Position numbers and translations under genes: made by a program | Notes under the pieces: generated by a model | Told to the model about the DNA's origin: nothing | Seen by the model: only the letters and a program-made list of their open reading frames with translations | The model's database searches: none | Shown here: positions 8,563 to 17,393 of the stretch, in pieces | Layout: the number at the start of each line of letters is the position of its first letter | Position numbering within the stretch: position 1 is the first letter of the stretch | Source: Cycloclasticus sp. | Lineage (GTDB): Bacteria; Pseudomonadota; Gammaproteobacteria; Methylococcales; Cycloclasticaceae | Length of the DNA stretch: 64,000 bases | Direction of reading: 5' to 3' | Assembly (NCBI GenBank): GCA_040743155.1 | Contig: JBFLJU010000001.1 | Location: 62,001 to 126,000, forward strand

Positions 8563-10359
8563 ATGGAACTAAGCAGATTAAAGTCAGCCTTTATGGTCTG
8601 TTTTGCCAGCACCGTACTAACGGTCAGTGTGGCAAATGCAGGCGTGACCGATGAAGATATTTTAAATGATGCCGCAAACACAGAAAATGTTGTGTCTTAT
8701 GGCATTGGTACAAAAGCACAGCGTTATAGTCCGTTGGCGAAAGTAAATGTGGAGACGGTTAAAGACTTGGTACCTGCATGGTCTTTTTCTTTCGGTGGTG
8801 AAAAGCAAAGGGGGCAAGAAGCACAGCCTGTTATTTATAACGGTCGAATTTTTGTAACCGCATCATATTCTCGTTTGTTTGCTGTTGACGCAAGGACTGG
8901 GCAAGAACTTTGGGAATACAATCATCGTCTTCCAGATGGCATCCTTCCTTGTTGTGACGTGATTAACCGAGGTGCAGCTCTATACGGCGATTTGGTTATC
9001 TTCGGTACCCTGGACGCAAAAATTGTTGCGTTAAACCAAGAAACGGGCAAAGTGGTTTGGAAGAAGAAAGTCGATGATTACAAAGCGGGCTATTCGTTAA
9101 CAGCGGCGCCGATTATTGCCAATGGGAAAGTCATCACGGGTGTTTCTGGTGGTGAATTTGGTGTTGTTGGTCGTGTAGAAGCGCGTGATGCACTAACGGG
9201 TGCGATGGTTTGGTCTCGTCCGGTTATCGAAGGGCATATGGGTTACAAGTATGGCCCTGGTGTGAAACAAAAAAGCGGTAAATACAAAGACGGTGAGAAA
9301 GTCGAGAATGGTATTACTGGTACACGTGGAGCCTCTTGGCCTGGTGATATGTGGAAAACAGGTGGTTCTGCCACTTGGTTAGGTGGAACGTATGACGCCG
9401 AAGTAGGTTTGTTGTTCTTTGGAACGGGTAACCCCGCACCATGGAATGCTCATTTACGTCCAGGCGATAACTTGTATTCATCTTCAACCGTGGCGATTGA
9501 TCCTGAAACTGGGAAGATGGTTTGGCACTATCAGTCAACACCCAATGAAGCTTGGGATTTTGATGGCGTGAATGAATTCGTTTCTTTCGACCTTAAAAAA
9601 GACGGTGAAATTATTAAAGCGGGTGCGAAAGCCGACCGGAATGGTTTTTTCTACGTGATTAACCGTACTAACGGTAAATTAATTTCAGCCAACCCATTTA
9701 TTACACGTCAAGATTGGACCACGGGTGTGGATCTTAAAACGGGCCGTCCAATTGAAACACCTAATGCGCGACCAGGTGACCCTGCAAAAGCGGAAGGTAA
9801 AAAAGGTTCAGCTGTCTTTGCTGTTCCATCTTTCCTCGGTGGTAAAAACTGGATGCCAATGGCATATAGTCCTAAAACGGATCTGTTCTATGTTCCTTCG
9901 AATGAGTGGGGAATGGACCTTTGGAATGAGCCGGTCACTTATAAAAAAGGTGCGGCGTACATGGGAGCTGGTTTTACGATCAAACCTCTTTATGAAGATT
10001 ATATCGGCGCACTGCGAGCGATTGACCCTAAAACCGGAAAATGGATTTGGGAATATAAAAACTATGCACCTTTATGGGGTGGCGTATTAACAACAGGTGG
10101 TGATTTGGTTTTCTTTGGAACACCAGAAGGTTACTTGAATGCGTTAGATGCTAAAACGGGTGAGTTGCTTTGGAGATTCCAAACTGGTTCGGGTATCGTT
10201 GGTATTCCTGTGACTTGGGAAATGGACGGTGAGCAATATATCGCTGTTCCCTCTGGCTGGGGTGGTGCTGTTCCTTTATGGGGCGGCGATGTCGCAAAGC
10301 GCATCAAAACTCTTAACCAAGGCGGTTCATTGTGGGTGTTTAAGCTTCATAAAAGTTAA
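8563..10359 (+). CDS. PQQ-dependent alcohol dehydrogenase, lanthanide type by sequence
   Basis: This is a 598-residue periplasmic quinoprotein of the methanol/ethanol dehydrogenase family, oxidising a primary alcohol with electrons passed to a cytochrome c. A signal peptide ends near residue 26 (ANA). The vicinal disulfide cysteines are Cys130-Cys131 (PCCDVINRG); metal and PQQ ligands appear as Glu198 (GGEFG) and Asn290 (GNPAPWN). The catalytic Asp is Asp332 in WDFDG, and the second Asp at 334 is the extra carboxylate that marks lanthanide-dependent XoxF/PedH-type enzymes; calcium enzymes have a small residue there. There is no fused cytochrome domain. A GAGGAG ribosome site precedes the ATG, and a strong terminator follows. 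No cytochrome or pqq genes are nearby. Substrate is unknown; a short-chain alcohol is likely. Confidence 0.9.
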   Translation: MELSRLKSAFMVCFASTVLTVSVANAGVTDEDILNDAANTENVVSYGIGTKAQRYSPLAKVNVETVKDLVPAWSFSFGGEKQRGQEAQPVIYNGRIFVTASYSRLFAVDARTGQELWEYNHRLPDGILPCCDVINRGAALYGDLVIFGTLDAKIVALNQETGKVVWKKKVDDYKAGYSLTAAPIIANGKVITGVSGGEFGVVGRVEARDALTGAMVWSRPVIEGHMGYKYGPGVKQKSGKYKDGEKVENGITGTRGASWPGDMWKTGGSATWLGGTYDAEVGLLFFGTGNPAPWNAHLRPGDNLYSSSTVAIDPETGKMVWHYQSTPNEAWDFDGVNEFVSFDLKKDGEIIKAGAKADRNGFFYVINRTNGKLISANPFITRQDWTTGVDLKTGRPIETPNARPGDPAKAEGKKGSAVFAVPSFLGGKNWMPMAYSPKTDLFYVPSNEWGMDLWNEPVTYKKGAAYMGAGFTIKPLYEDYIGALRAIDPKTGKWIWEYKNYAPLWGGVLTTGGDLVFFGTPEGYLNALDAKTGELLWRFQTGSGIVGIPVTWEMDGEQYIAVPSGWGGAVPLWGGDVAKRIKTLNQGGSLWVFKLHKS

Positions 10360-10376
10360 ACGAACTACATTTAGAG

Positions 10377-10404
10377 AAAAGGCCAGACTTTCTGGCCTTT
10401 TTTT
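10377..10404 (+). terminator. Intrinsic terminator after the PQQ dehydrogenase
   Basis: Stem AAAGGCCAG / CTGGCCTTT with a short ACTTT loop, followed by T residues, 17 bases after the stop codon. Confidence 0.88.
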
Positions 10405-10474
10405 GCCTTTAAAAGGTGGCCGCATTGATTTGATCTGTTGGCCACGGCATTAAAATACAGAAATTGGAGTAAGC

Positions 10475-12244
10475 ATGGCAGTTTATAAATCCCCAGTACG
10501 AGATATGGCGTTTGTTCTTAATGAAATTATCAACGTCGGATCCTTAACTGATATTGAGAAATTTGAAGACGCAACTGACGACATCATCACCGGCGTACTT
10601 GATGAGGCAGCAAAGCAAATTGATAACACCATTGGTGTGTTAAATGAGTCTGGCGATTCTGAAGGCGCATCTTTGAAAGCAGGTGAGGTGACAACACCTG
10701 CCGGTTTTAAAGAAGCGTATGCAGCATACGCAGAAAGCGGTTGGATTGGCTTAGATAAAGACGTTGAGTTTGATGGCCAAGGCTTGCCATATGTTCTGGC
10801 CACGGCGGTTACTGACATGTTGTCGGGTGCAAATGCAGCTTTTTCGTTATACCCAGGCTTGAGTAATGGTGCTTATGAAGCGTTGAAAGCGCACGGTACT
10901 CAAGAGCAAAAAGAAACGTATATGAGTCACTTAAGCCTTGGCGATTGGAGTGGCACGATGTGCTTAACAGAGCCAGGAGCAGGTAGTGATCTTGGGCAAG
11001 TAAGAACAAAAGCCGTACCACAAGACGACGGTAGTTATTTAGTCGAGGGTAATAAGATTTTTATTACCGCAGGGGAACACGATCTAACAGATAATATTAT
11101 TCATTTGGTATTAGCTAGAACACCGGGAGCGCCAGAAGGTATTCGCGGTATTAGTATGTTTGTTGTACCCAAGTTTTTGATTAATGAAGATGGTTCGTTG
11201 GGTGCGCGTAATGAAGTGGAATGCGCAAACATCGAAGAAAAAATGGGTATTCATGGTTCATGTACGTGCGTTTTAAACTTTACCGACGCAAAAGGCTATT
11301 TGGTGGGTGAGTTAAACAAGGGTATTCAAAACATGTTTGTGATGATGAATGCAGCTCGCTTAATGGTCGGCTTGCAGGGCTTGGGTGTGGCAGAACGTGC
11401 AACACAAAATGCTATCACGTATGCAAAAGACCGCAAGCAAGGGCGTCCTTTAACCCGGAAAGCGGAATCTTCTTTTGATAGTGACACTATTATTGTCCAC
11501 CCAGATGTGCGCCGAATGTTGTTAACCATGAAAGCATTGACGGAAGGCTGTCGGATGATGGCGTATGACACGGCAAAGCACGTTGATTTATCTGAGAACC
11601 ACCCTGATGATGCGCTTCGTAGCGCGTCTAAAGCACGGGTCGATCTTATGACGCCGGTCTGTAAAGCATTTATTACGGATACGGGTGTGGAAGTGTCTGG
11701 TCTAGGCGTGCAAGTGTATGGTGGTCATGGGTATATCAGTGAGCATGGTATGGAGCAGAATATGCGCGATAGCAAAATCTTCTGTATCTATGAAGGCACG
11801 AACGGTATTCAAGCAATGGATTTGATTGGCCGTAAACTCTCAATGAATAACGGACAGCTACCAAACGACTTTTTTGCAGATGTGAAAAGTGAGTTGGCGT
11901 CAGCGGAACAAGGCATGGACTTTATTGCGAAGCCATTAACGTCAGCTCTTGCCGCCTTAGAAGAGGCGACGAGTTGGTTAGTCCAGTCAAAAGAAAATAA
12001 TCCGAACGATTCAGCGGCCGCTGCGGTTGATTACTTACAGATTTTTGGTTTGGTAACGTTGGGTTATTATTGGTTACGCGCCGCTAAGGTGGCGAGTGCA
12101 AAAGAAGGTGTTTTTTATCAAGGAAAGTTAGCAACGGCCAAGTTCTTTGCAACTAAGCTATTGCCGCGTGTGCACGGTTTGGTGCCAGTTGTAATGGCCG
12201 GTGGTGACTGTGTTATGGATCCGGATGAAGATCTTATCATCTAG
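10475..12244 (+). CDS. Acyl-CoA dehydrogenase with C-terminal extension (DmdC-like)
   Basis: FAD flavoprotein that introduces the alpha-beta double bond into an acyl-CoA, passing electrons to ETF. At 589 residues it is longer than the 380-residue classical enzymes and carries the extra C-terminal helical domain seen in the group that includes 3-methylmercaptopropionyl-CoA dehydrogenase (DmdC) and several short/medium-chain dehydrogenases. Visible signatures are MCLTEPGAGSDLG (about 166-178) and YGGHGYISEHG, with the catalytic base Glu440 in YEGTNGIQ. It has its own terminators on both sides. An acyl-CoA synthetase follows after 115 bases. Whether the substrate is a fatty acyl, branched acyl or sulfur-containing acyl-CoA cannot be decided from sequence alone. 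Confidence 0.88.
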   Translation: MAVYKSPVRDMAFVLNEIINVGSLTDIEKFEDATDDIITGVLDEAAKQIDNTIGVLNESGDSEGASLKAGEVTTPAGFKEAYAAYAESGWIGLDKDVEFDGQGLPYVLATAVTDMLSGANAAFSLYPGLSNGAYEALKAHGTQEQKETYMSHLSLGDWSGTMCLTEPGAGSDLGQVRTKAVPQDDGSYLVEGNKIFITAGEHDLTDNIIHLVLARTPGAPEGIRGISMFVVPKFLINEDGSLGARNEVECANIEEKMGIHGSCTCVLNFTDAKGYLVGELNKGIQNMFVMMNAARLMVGLQGLGVAERATQNAITYAKDRKQGRPLTRKAESSFDSDTIIVHPDVRRMLLTMKALTEGCRMMAYDTAKHVDLSENHPDDALRSASKARVDLMTPVCKAFITDTGVEVSGLGVQVYGGHGYISEHGMEQNMRDSKIFCIYEGTNGIQAMDLIGRKLSMNNGQLPNDFFADVKSELASAEQGMDFIAKPLTSALAALEEATSWLVQSKENNPNDSAAAAVDYLQIFGLVTLGYYWLRAAKVASAKEGVFYQGKLATAKFFATKLLPRVHGLVPVVMAGGDCVMDPDEDLII

Positions 12245-12270
12245 TCTTATCGCAACAGTTTGACCGTCAT

Positions 12271-12307
12271 AAAAACCCCGCTGTTGAGCGGGGTTTTTGT
12301 TTTTTAA
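12271..12307 (+). terminator. Intrinsic terminator after the acyl-CoA dehydrogenase
   Basis: A perfect stem (AAAAACCCCGCT / AGCGGGGTTTTT, loop GTTG) followed by a second T run; it separates the dehydrogenase from the synthetase gene. Confidence 0.92.
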
Positions 12308-12359
12308 GGACGAGTCGCGTGTTAATATTTAGAAAGAATAATAATTAGGTTATTGCCAA

Positions 12360-13979
12360 ATGAATTTTTTTGATATGTCGCTGGATAAAAATCCGGCTAA
12401 CTATGTATCACTTTCCCCGCTTACTTTTTTAAAAAGAGCCGCCGACGTTTACCCAAATAAAATTGCATGTGTCCATGGTGATCAACGTATTACGTGGGCA
12501 GAAACCTACCTTCGTTGCGTCAAACTGGCTTCCGCCTTATCTGCCAGAGGGATAAAAAAGGGCGATACCGTTTCAGCAATGCTACCGAACATCCCGGCTA
12601 TGTTTGAGCTACATTTTGCCGTGCCTATGATCGGTGCGGTGCTGCACTCCATTAACACGCGTTTAGATGTCGAGTCGGTCGCTTTTCAGCTAGACCATGC
12701 TGAAAGTAAAGCTATCTTTATCGATAGTGAGTTTTCTCAGGTGATGGACGCGGCTGTGAAAAAGGCGGAAACACTGCCATTAGTTGTTGATGTTGAAGAC
12801 CTAACATTTAATGCAAATAACCCCGTTGGTGAGCTTGAGTACGAATTGCTCATTAAAGAAGGTAACGAGGATTTTGAATGGGCTCTACCGGACGATGAGT
12901 GGCAATCTATTACACTGAATTACACCTCCGGAACCACTGGCAATCCAAAAGGCGTGGTGTATCACCATCGCGGTGCCTACCTAAATGCTATCAGTAATGT
13001 TATTACGTGGGATATGGGGAATCACCCTACTTACCTTTGGACATTACCAATGTTTCATTGCAATGGCTGGTGCTTTCCATGGAGTGTTGCGGCATCGGCG
13101 GGTACCAATGTATGCCTACGTAGCGTGCTGCCCAAGACAATTTTCAAACTCATTAAATCTGAAAAGGTAGATCATTTTTGTGGTGCACCAACCGTTTTAA
13201 CGATGTTAATTAATACCCCTGAGAAGCACAAGCAGGGTATTGAACACAATGTAAAAGTAATGACCGCTGGAGCAGCGCCACCGGCAGCTGTTATTCAACG
13301 CATGGAAGAGATGGGTTTTAGTGTGACGCATGTTTATGGGTTAACAGAAACTTATGGCCCTTGCACGGTGTGTGCTTGGCACGATGAGTGGGATGAGCTG
13401 TCGGCTGACGAGCAGTCTGTTCTTAGAGCGCGGCAGGGTGTGCGTAGTGCGATGTTAGAAGACTTGATGGTCGCTGATCCTGAAACACTTGAGCCTATGC
13501 CGAAAGATGGTGTGAGCATGGGCGAGATCTTTATGCGTGGTAATAATGTTATGAAGGGCTACTTAAAAAACCCGGCTGCTTCAGAGGAGGCTTTTAAAGG
13601 AGGCTGGTTTCATTCAGGCGATTTGGCGGTTTGGCATGAAGATGGCTATATCGATATTAAGGATCGATCAAAAGATATCATTATTTCAGGTGGCGAGAAC
13701 ATCTCAACGTTAGAGGTGGAATCTGTTTTATATCGTCACCCTTCTATTTTAGAGGCAGCCGTTGTCGCAAAGCGTGATGATGTTTGGGGTGAGAAGCCGT
13801 GTGCATTCGTTACCTTAAAAGAGGGTGAGGTGGTAACAGAAAAGGACATAGTGGCCTTCTGTCGTGAAAATTTAGCCCATTATAAAGCACCCAAACTTAT
13901 CGTGTTCGGAGCGTTGCCGAAAACATCAACGGGGAAAATTCAGAAGTTTATATTAAGGGACCGGGCAAACGAGATTTAG
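12360..13979 (+). CDS. Acyl-CoA synthetase (medium-chain/DmdB-like AMP-forming ligase)
   Basis: Adenylate-forming ligase of 539 residues that activates a carboxylic acid with ATP and CoA. Motifs in order: P-loop YTSGTTGNPKGV (about residue 188), the substrate-pocket segment MFHCNGWCFPW (about 235), VYGLTETYGP (about 330), the FHSGDLAV motif and the hinge DRSKDIIISGGENIS (about 435-450), and the C-terminal lysine in PKTSTGKIQK. This pattern is shared by AlkK-like medium-chain ligases and by the 3-methylmercaptopropionate ligase DmdB. The preceding gene is a matching acyl-CoA dehydrogenase. A terminator lies between them, so it probably has its own promoter; the leader has no obvious Shine-Dalgarno. 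It converges on the next gene with no intervening base. Confidence 0.87.
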   Translation: MNFFDMSLDKNPANYVSLSPLTFLKRAADVYPNKIACVHGDQRITWAETYLRCVKLASALSARGIKKGDTVSAMLPNIPAMFELHFAVPMIGAVLHSINTRLDVESVAFQLDHAESKAIFIDSEFSQVMDAAVKKAETLPLVVDVEDLTFNANNPVGELEYELLIKEGNEDFEWALPDDEWQSITLNYTSGTTGNPKGVVYHHRGAYLNAISNVITWDMGNHPTYLWTLPMFHCNGWCFPWSVAASAGTNVCLRSVLPKTIFKLIKSEKVDHFCGAPTVLTMLINTPEKHKQGIEHNVKVMTAGAAPPAAVIQRMEEMGFSVTHVYGLTETYGPCTVCAWHDEWDELSADEQSVLRARQGVRSAMLEDLMVADPETLEPMPKDGVSMGEIFMRGNNVMKGYLKNPAASEEAFKGGWFHSGDLAVWHEDGYIDIKDRSKDIIISGGENISTLEVESVLYRHPSILEAAVVAKRDDVWGEKPCAFVTLKEGEVVTEKDIVAFCRENLAHYKAPKLIVFGALPKTSTGKIQKFILRDRANEI

Positions 13980-15062
13980 CTAAGCGATAATATCGTTGCT
14001 AATGTTTGATACAGATGAGCAGCCAGCGAGGGCCATTGCGAGTTCGAGTTCGGATTGTAGAATGTTGAGGACGTCTTCGACACCTTGTTGGCCTGAATGA
14101 CTTAAGCCCCAAATAACCGGACGACCGATTCCAGTACATTGGGCACCAAGAGCGAGTGCTTTTAAAATATCGCTGCCTCTGCGGATGCCGCCATCTAAAA
14201 TGATGGGTATTTGTTGGTTGACGGCTGTTGAAATCGCAGGCAGCGCATTAATACTCGCAATGCTGCCATCCAGTTGGCGGCCGCCATGGTTTGATACGAT
14301 GATGCCATCAATGCCATGTTCAACGGCTAGTTTGGCATCTTGTGGGTGCAAAATACCTTTCAAATAAACGGGCATGTTTGCGTGTTCTTTAATCCAGCCG
14401 ATGTCTCTCCAAGTTAAGCTCTTGTCGATTAGGTTTTCAAAATAATGGGCAAGGCCAGAGTGCCCGTGTTTGTTTGGTAATTGCGAATGCTCTAATGCGT
14501 GTAGGTTGCTCATTTTGAGGTGTGACGGCAATTGAAATTGGTTTCTAACATCTCGTTCACGGCGACCTAAAAAGGGGGCGTCGACAGTAATAACGAGCGC
14601 TTGGCAACCAGCATTTTTTGCGCGTTCAATGAGTGCTAATGTGGCTTGTTTATCCTTATACACATACAGTTGAAACCAAACGGGTGAGTTTGTCGCAGCG
14701 GTTATATCCTCAATAGGGTGATTCGACATGGTGCTGCAAATCATAATTGTGCTTGAGTTATTTGCGGCTCTAGCAACAGCTAACTCGCCGTCAGGGTGTG
14801 CCATGCCTAAAAAAGCTGTCGGTGAAATAATTAAGGGTGATGGTAGGGAGTTCCCAGCAAGTTCTATGGAGCTGTTTAACTGGCTAACATCCTTTAATAC
14901 ACGCGGTAAAAATTTAATACGTTGGTATGCGTCAATGTTGTCGGCCAGCGTATGCTCACCCATCGAGCCACTTTGATAGTAGTCATTAGCTTGGGGCTCT
15001 AGGAGTAATTGGCTTGCTTTCTCGTAATCAAATACATTTAATGGTTGTTTAGCTATGGTCAT
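13980..15062 (-). CDS. FMN-dependent 2-hydroxy-acid dehydrogenase/oxidase (LldD family)
   Basis: A 360-residue FMN TIM-barrel enzyme that oxidises an L-2-hydroxy acid such as lactate, glycolate or mandelate to the 2-oxo acid. The family landmarks are present: the YYQSG tyrosine near residue 29, the FMN-binding ISPTAFLGMAHP segment, FQLYVYKD, the active-site Lys in PVYLKGI, and the signature SNHGGRQLDG with the catalytic His and the substrate-binding Arg, then DGGIRRGSD and ALGA for phosphate binding. No membrane-anchoring insertion is evident, so it may be soluble or peripheral. The exact hydroxy acid is not readable from the sequence. Its stop codon directly abuts that of the acyl-CoA synthetase on the other strand. 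Confidence 0.85.
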   Translation of the reverse strand: MTIAKQPLNVFDYEKASQLLLEPQANDYYQSGSMGEHTLADNIDAYQRIKFLPRVLKDVSQLNSSIELAGNSLPSPLIISPTAFLGMAHPDGELAVARAANNSSTIMICSTMSNHPIEDITAATNSPVWFQLYVYKDKQATLALIERAKNAGCQALVITVDAPFLGRRERDVRNQFQLPSHLKMSNLHALEHSQLPNKHGHSGLAHYFENLIDKSLTWRDIGWIKEHANMPVYLKGILHPQDAKLAVEHGIDGIIVSNHGGRQLDGSIASINALPAISTAVNQQIPIILDGGIRRGSDILKALALGAQCTGIGRPVIWGLSHSGQQGVEDVLNILQSELELAMALAGCSSVSNISNDIIA

Positions 15063-15109
15063 ACGAGTTCTCGGTGAGTGTAGGTGGTTTTAATTAATGT
15101 AAAGAAAAT

Positions 15110-15295
15110 ATGGCTGAAATAATACCCTTTAAGAGGAAAAAGCTGTCGGAAAGGCATAGAGGAGATACTTTGTGTCGAAATGGTCATCATCTTTGGAAGG
15201 CCGATAAACAGCAAAAATTTGACGTTAAGCAAGGAAAATTAGTAACGCTGTACAAGTGTAAGCGCTGTGGTGACATCAAGCGAAAGCTGACATAA
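15110..15295 (+). CDS. Small basic zinc-ribbon-like protein, function unknown
   Basis: A 61-residue, lysine-rich protein with a putative four-ligand metal site: Cys22 and a His pair four residues later (CRNGHH) and a CKRC pair near the C-terminus. It starts MAEIIPFKRKK, a form I associate with short conserved proteins of unknown role in gammaproteobacteria. It sits alone between the 2-hydroxy-acid dehydrogenase gene (divergent) and the OmpA genes. The start lacks a strong ribosome site. Codon use and the paired cysteines argue for a real gene, but no function can be assigned. Confidence 0.6.
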   Translation: MAEIIPFKRKKLSERHRGDTLCRNGHHLWKADKQQKFDVKQGKLVTLYKCKRCGDIKRKLT

Positions 15296-15388
15296 CTCAT
15301 ATTTATGATTCACCAATATTTTTCAGGTAGGTGGCTGCGTTACAATGGCAAAGTTGAGATTTAATACCTTTAAAAGATGGAGTAAGTA

Positions 15389-16147
15389 ATGAGAAGAATT
15401 AAGAATTTAGCGGCGGTTTTAGTGGCAACAATATTGGTAACAGGTTGTGCTTCTGTTAAAACAGATAGCTGGCAGAGCTGTGCAGTGGCCGGTGCTGCAA
15501 TAGGTGGTGCGGCGGGTGGTTTTGGCGATGATCATGATAGGTCTGACCTGATTGTTAGTGCTATTGGCGGCGCAATCATTGGTGGTACGGTTTGTGCCCT
15601 GATGGCTGAAGATGAGGTGGTCGCACCAACAGATGGCGACGGCGATGGTGTGGCAGATAGCGCTGATGAATGTCCAACAACGGCTGAGGGCGTTGCAGTG
15701 GATAGCAAAGGTTGTGCTTTAGATGGTGATAACGATGGTGTTGCAGATTATAAAGACCAGTGCCCACATTCTGTAGCGGGTGCTGTAGTGAACGATTTAG
15801 GTTGTGTCAAACCCCTCGTGTTAGACGGTGTTAACTTTCACACGGACTCTGCTGAATTAACTGAGGCGGCAAAAGCTATATTGACTCCAATAGCAATGGC
15901 TCACCACACGCACCATAATGATGTGGATTTGCTGATTAGTGGGCATACGGATTCGCAAGGCTCAGCGGCGTATAACCAATTGTTATCTCAAAAACGTGCA
16001 CAAGCGGTTGTGGCTTTTATGGTTGAGCATGGCTGTGATGCGGCGAGATTGACTGCGGTTGGTTATGGTGAAAGCCAAGCAGTTGCAGATAATGCGACTA
16101 AAGAAGGTCGTGCTAAAAATCGTCGTGTTGAGTTAAGCGTGAAATAA
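15389..16147 (+). CDS. OmpA-family lipoprotein with calcium-binding-type repeats, copy 1
   Basis: A 252-residue outer-membrane lipoprotein. The signal peptide ends in the lipobox LVTGC, giving a lipidated Cys near residue 20. A glycine-rich, possibly membrane-inserting stretch (about 30-70) resembles glycine-zipper domains. Two thrombospondin type-3-like repeats rich in Asp (DGDGDGVADSADECP and DNDGVADYKDQCP) follow, then a C-terminal OmpA peptidoglycan-binding domain (about 140-252) with GHTDSQGS and the NRRVEL signature. It probably tethers outer membrane to peptidoglycan. The next gene is a close paralogue, so this is a tandem duplication. A TACAAT box at 15341-15346 could be its -10 element. 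Confidence 0.9.
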   Translation: MRRIKNLAAVLVATILVTGCASVKTDSWQSCAVAGAAIGGAAGGFGDDHDRSDLIVSAIGGAIIGGTVCALMAEDEVVAPTDGDGDGVADSADECPTTAEGVAVDSKGCALDGDNDGVADYKDQCPHSVAGAVVNDLGCVKPLVLDGVNFHTDSAELTEAAKAILTPIAMAHHTHHNDVDLLISGHTDSQGSAAYNQLLSQKRAQAVVAFMVEHGCDAARLTAVGYGESQAVADNATKEGRAKNRRVELSVK

Positions 16148-16173
16148 GAAAAACACTTAAAAGTACGCGGTTA

Positions 16174-16201
16174 AAAAAACGGGGCTTGCCCCGTTTTTTT
16201 G
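16174..16201 (+). terminator. Intrinsic terminator after first OmpA gene
   Basis: Stem AAACGGGG / CCCCGTTT with a short loop and a seven-T tail, 27 bases after the stop. Confidence 0.88.
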
Positions 16202-16281
16202 TGAGTACTGTTGAATAGATAGGGGAAGTGCTAAGAGAGGTCAGCAGGTGGTTCGGTGATGGGTAGAACAGCTTGAAGTTA

Positions 16282-16309
16282 TTGATCTTTATCTTGTTTA
16301 GGTTAGAAT
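16282..16309 (+). promoter_or_regulatory. Sigma-70-like promoter of second OmpA gene
   Basis: TTGATC (16282-16287), a 16-base spacer and TAGAAT (16304-16309) match the sigma-70 pattern about 40 bases before the start codon, with a clean GGAGA ribosome site at the gene. Found by eye only. Confidence 0.5.
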
Positions 16310-16349
16310 CGTCGAGTAGGGATAAAAATTTAGAACTTAAACGGAGAGA

Positions 16350-17111
16350 ATGATGAGAATTTACAAAAAACTGACTGCAATGTTGGCAGCAGCAATGTTA
16401 GTAACAGGCTGTGCAACTGTTGAAACAGAAAGTTGGCAAAATTGTGCGATTGGCGGTGCCTTACTAGGCGGTGCCGCGGGTGCATTTGTTGAGGGTGCAA
16501 CAGAAGTGGCAGTTGGAGCAGTTGTTGGTGGTACTATCGGTGGTTTGATTTGTGGGGATGCGGCTGAAGCAGTGGCACCTGGAGCTGAGCCAGATACGGA
16601 TAGTGACGGGGTCGTAGATAGCCGTGATGAATGTCCAAATACACCTGTAGGGGCAACGGTTGACATGAAAGGTTGTACGTCAGATTCAGATGGTGATGGC
16701 GTTGCTGATTATAAAGATCAGTGTCCTAACTCGGTGCCGGGTGCAAAAGTTAATGCATTAGGCTGTGCCGAAGCGCTTGTGTTAGACGGTGTTAATTTCC
16801 ATACGGCGTCAGCGGAGCTTACGGATTCTGCGAAGGCTATTTTGCTTCCAATTGCTAGAGCCCATCACATGCATCATGCAGACGTGAGTTTAGTTATTGA
16901 TGGGCATACCGATTCGCAAGGATCAGATGCCTATAACCAAGATTTATCTGAAAGGCGTGCAGCAGCGGTTCGCTCCTTTATGATTACGCATGGCTGTGAC
17001 GCTGATAAACTGTCAACGGCTGGTTATGGCGAAAGTAAAGCAATAGCGGATAATGACACATCAGAAGGCCGTGCTAAGAACCGTCGTGTTGAGATGAGTG
17101 TTAACGAATAA
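16350..17111 (+). CDS. OmpA-family lipoprotein with calcium-binding-type repeats, copy 2
   Basis: A 253-residue paralogue of the preceding gene with the same order of parts: signal peptide and lipobox LVTGC, glycine-rich hydrophobic stretch (about 30-68), two Asp-rich type-3 repeats (DTDSDGVVDSRDECP, DSDGDGVADYKDQCP), and an OmpA C-terminal domain with GHTDSQGS and NRRVEM. It is separately transcribed, with its own promoter and terminator. The two proteins are nearly collinear over their whole length and differ mainly in the hydrophobic stretch, so the pair may have diverged in how they sit in the outer membrane. Confidence 0.9.
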   Translation: MMRIYKKLTAMLAAAMLVTGCATVETESWQNCAIGGALLGGAAGAFVEGATEVAVGAVVGGTIGGLICGDAAEAVAPGAEPDTDSDGVVDSRDECPNTPVGATVDMKGCTSDSDGDGVADYKDQCPNSVPGAKVNALGCAEALVLDGVNFHTASAELTDSAKAILLPIARAHHMHHADVSLVIDGHTDSQGSDAYNQDLSERRAAAVRSFMITHGCDADKLSTAGYGESKAIADNDTSEGRAKNRRVEMSVNE

Positions 17112-17175
17112 CGCGTAGCACAATATAGAAAGTAGGTGCCGGTCAGCTAAGCATTGATCTGGTACTTAATGTTTG

Positions 17176-17209
17176 AAAAAGAGTAGCCTAATAGGCTGCT
17201 CTTTTTTTT
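17176..17209 (+). terminator. Intrinsic terminator after second OmpA gene
   Basis: Stem GAGTAGCC / GGCTGCTC (one G-T pair), loop TAATA, followed by eight T residues. Confidence 0.88.
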
Positions 17210-17317
17210 GGAAGCTCATGAGCCGATGAATTGGCCGCCATTATGTCGGCGATAACTTGCTGAACCATTAGTAGCGCAGTTCCCCAAGGCTAGCGGTTAG
17301 CTTTATTTACTGTAGGG

Positions 17318-17334
17318 TGCGACAATTTGTCACA
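17318..17334 (+). promoter_or_regulatory. Inverted repeat upstream of TonB receptor, candidate operator
   Basis: TGCGACAA-T-TTGTCACA is an inverted repeat with seven of eight arm positions matched, 60 bases before the receptor start codon and overlapping a possible -35 (TTGTCA). This is the position and shape of a repressor site; the regulator is unknown. Confidence 0.4.
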
Positions 17335-17393
17335 TTCTAATTAGTACATAAGTCGGTAGGATTGCTTAGTTATAAAAAATAAAAAAGGATTTT

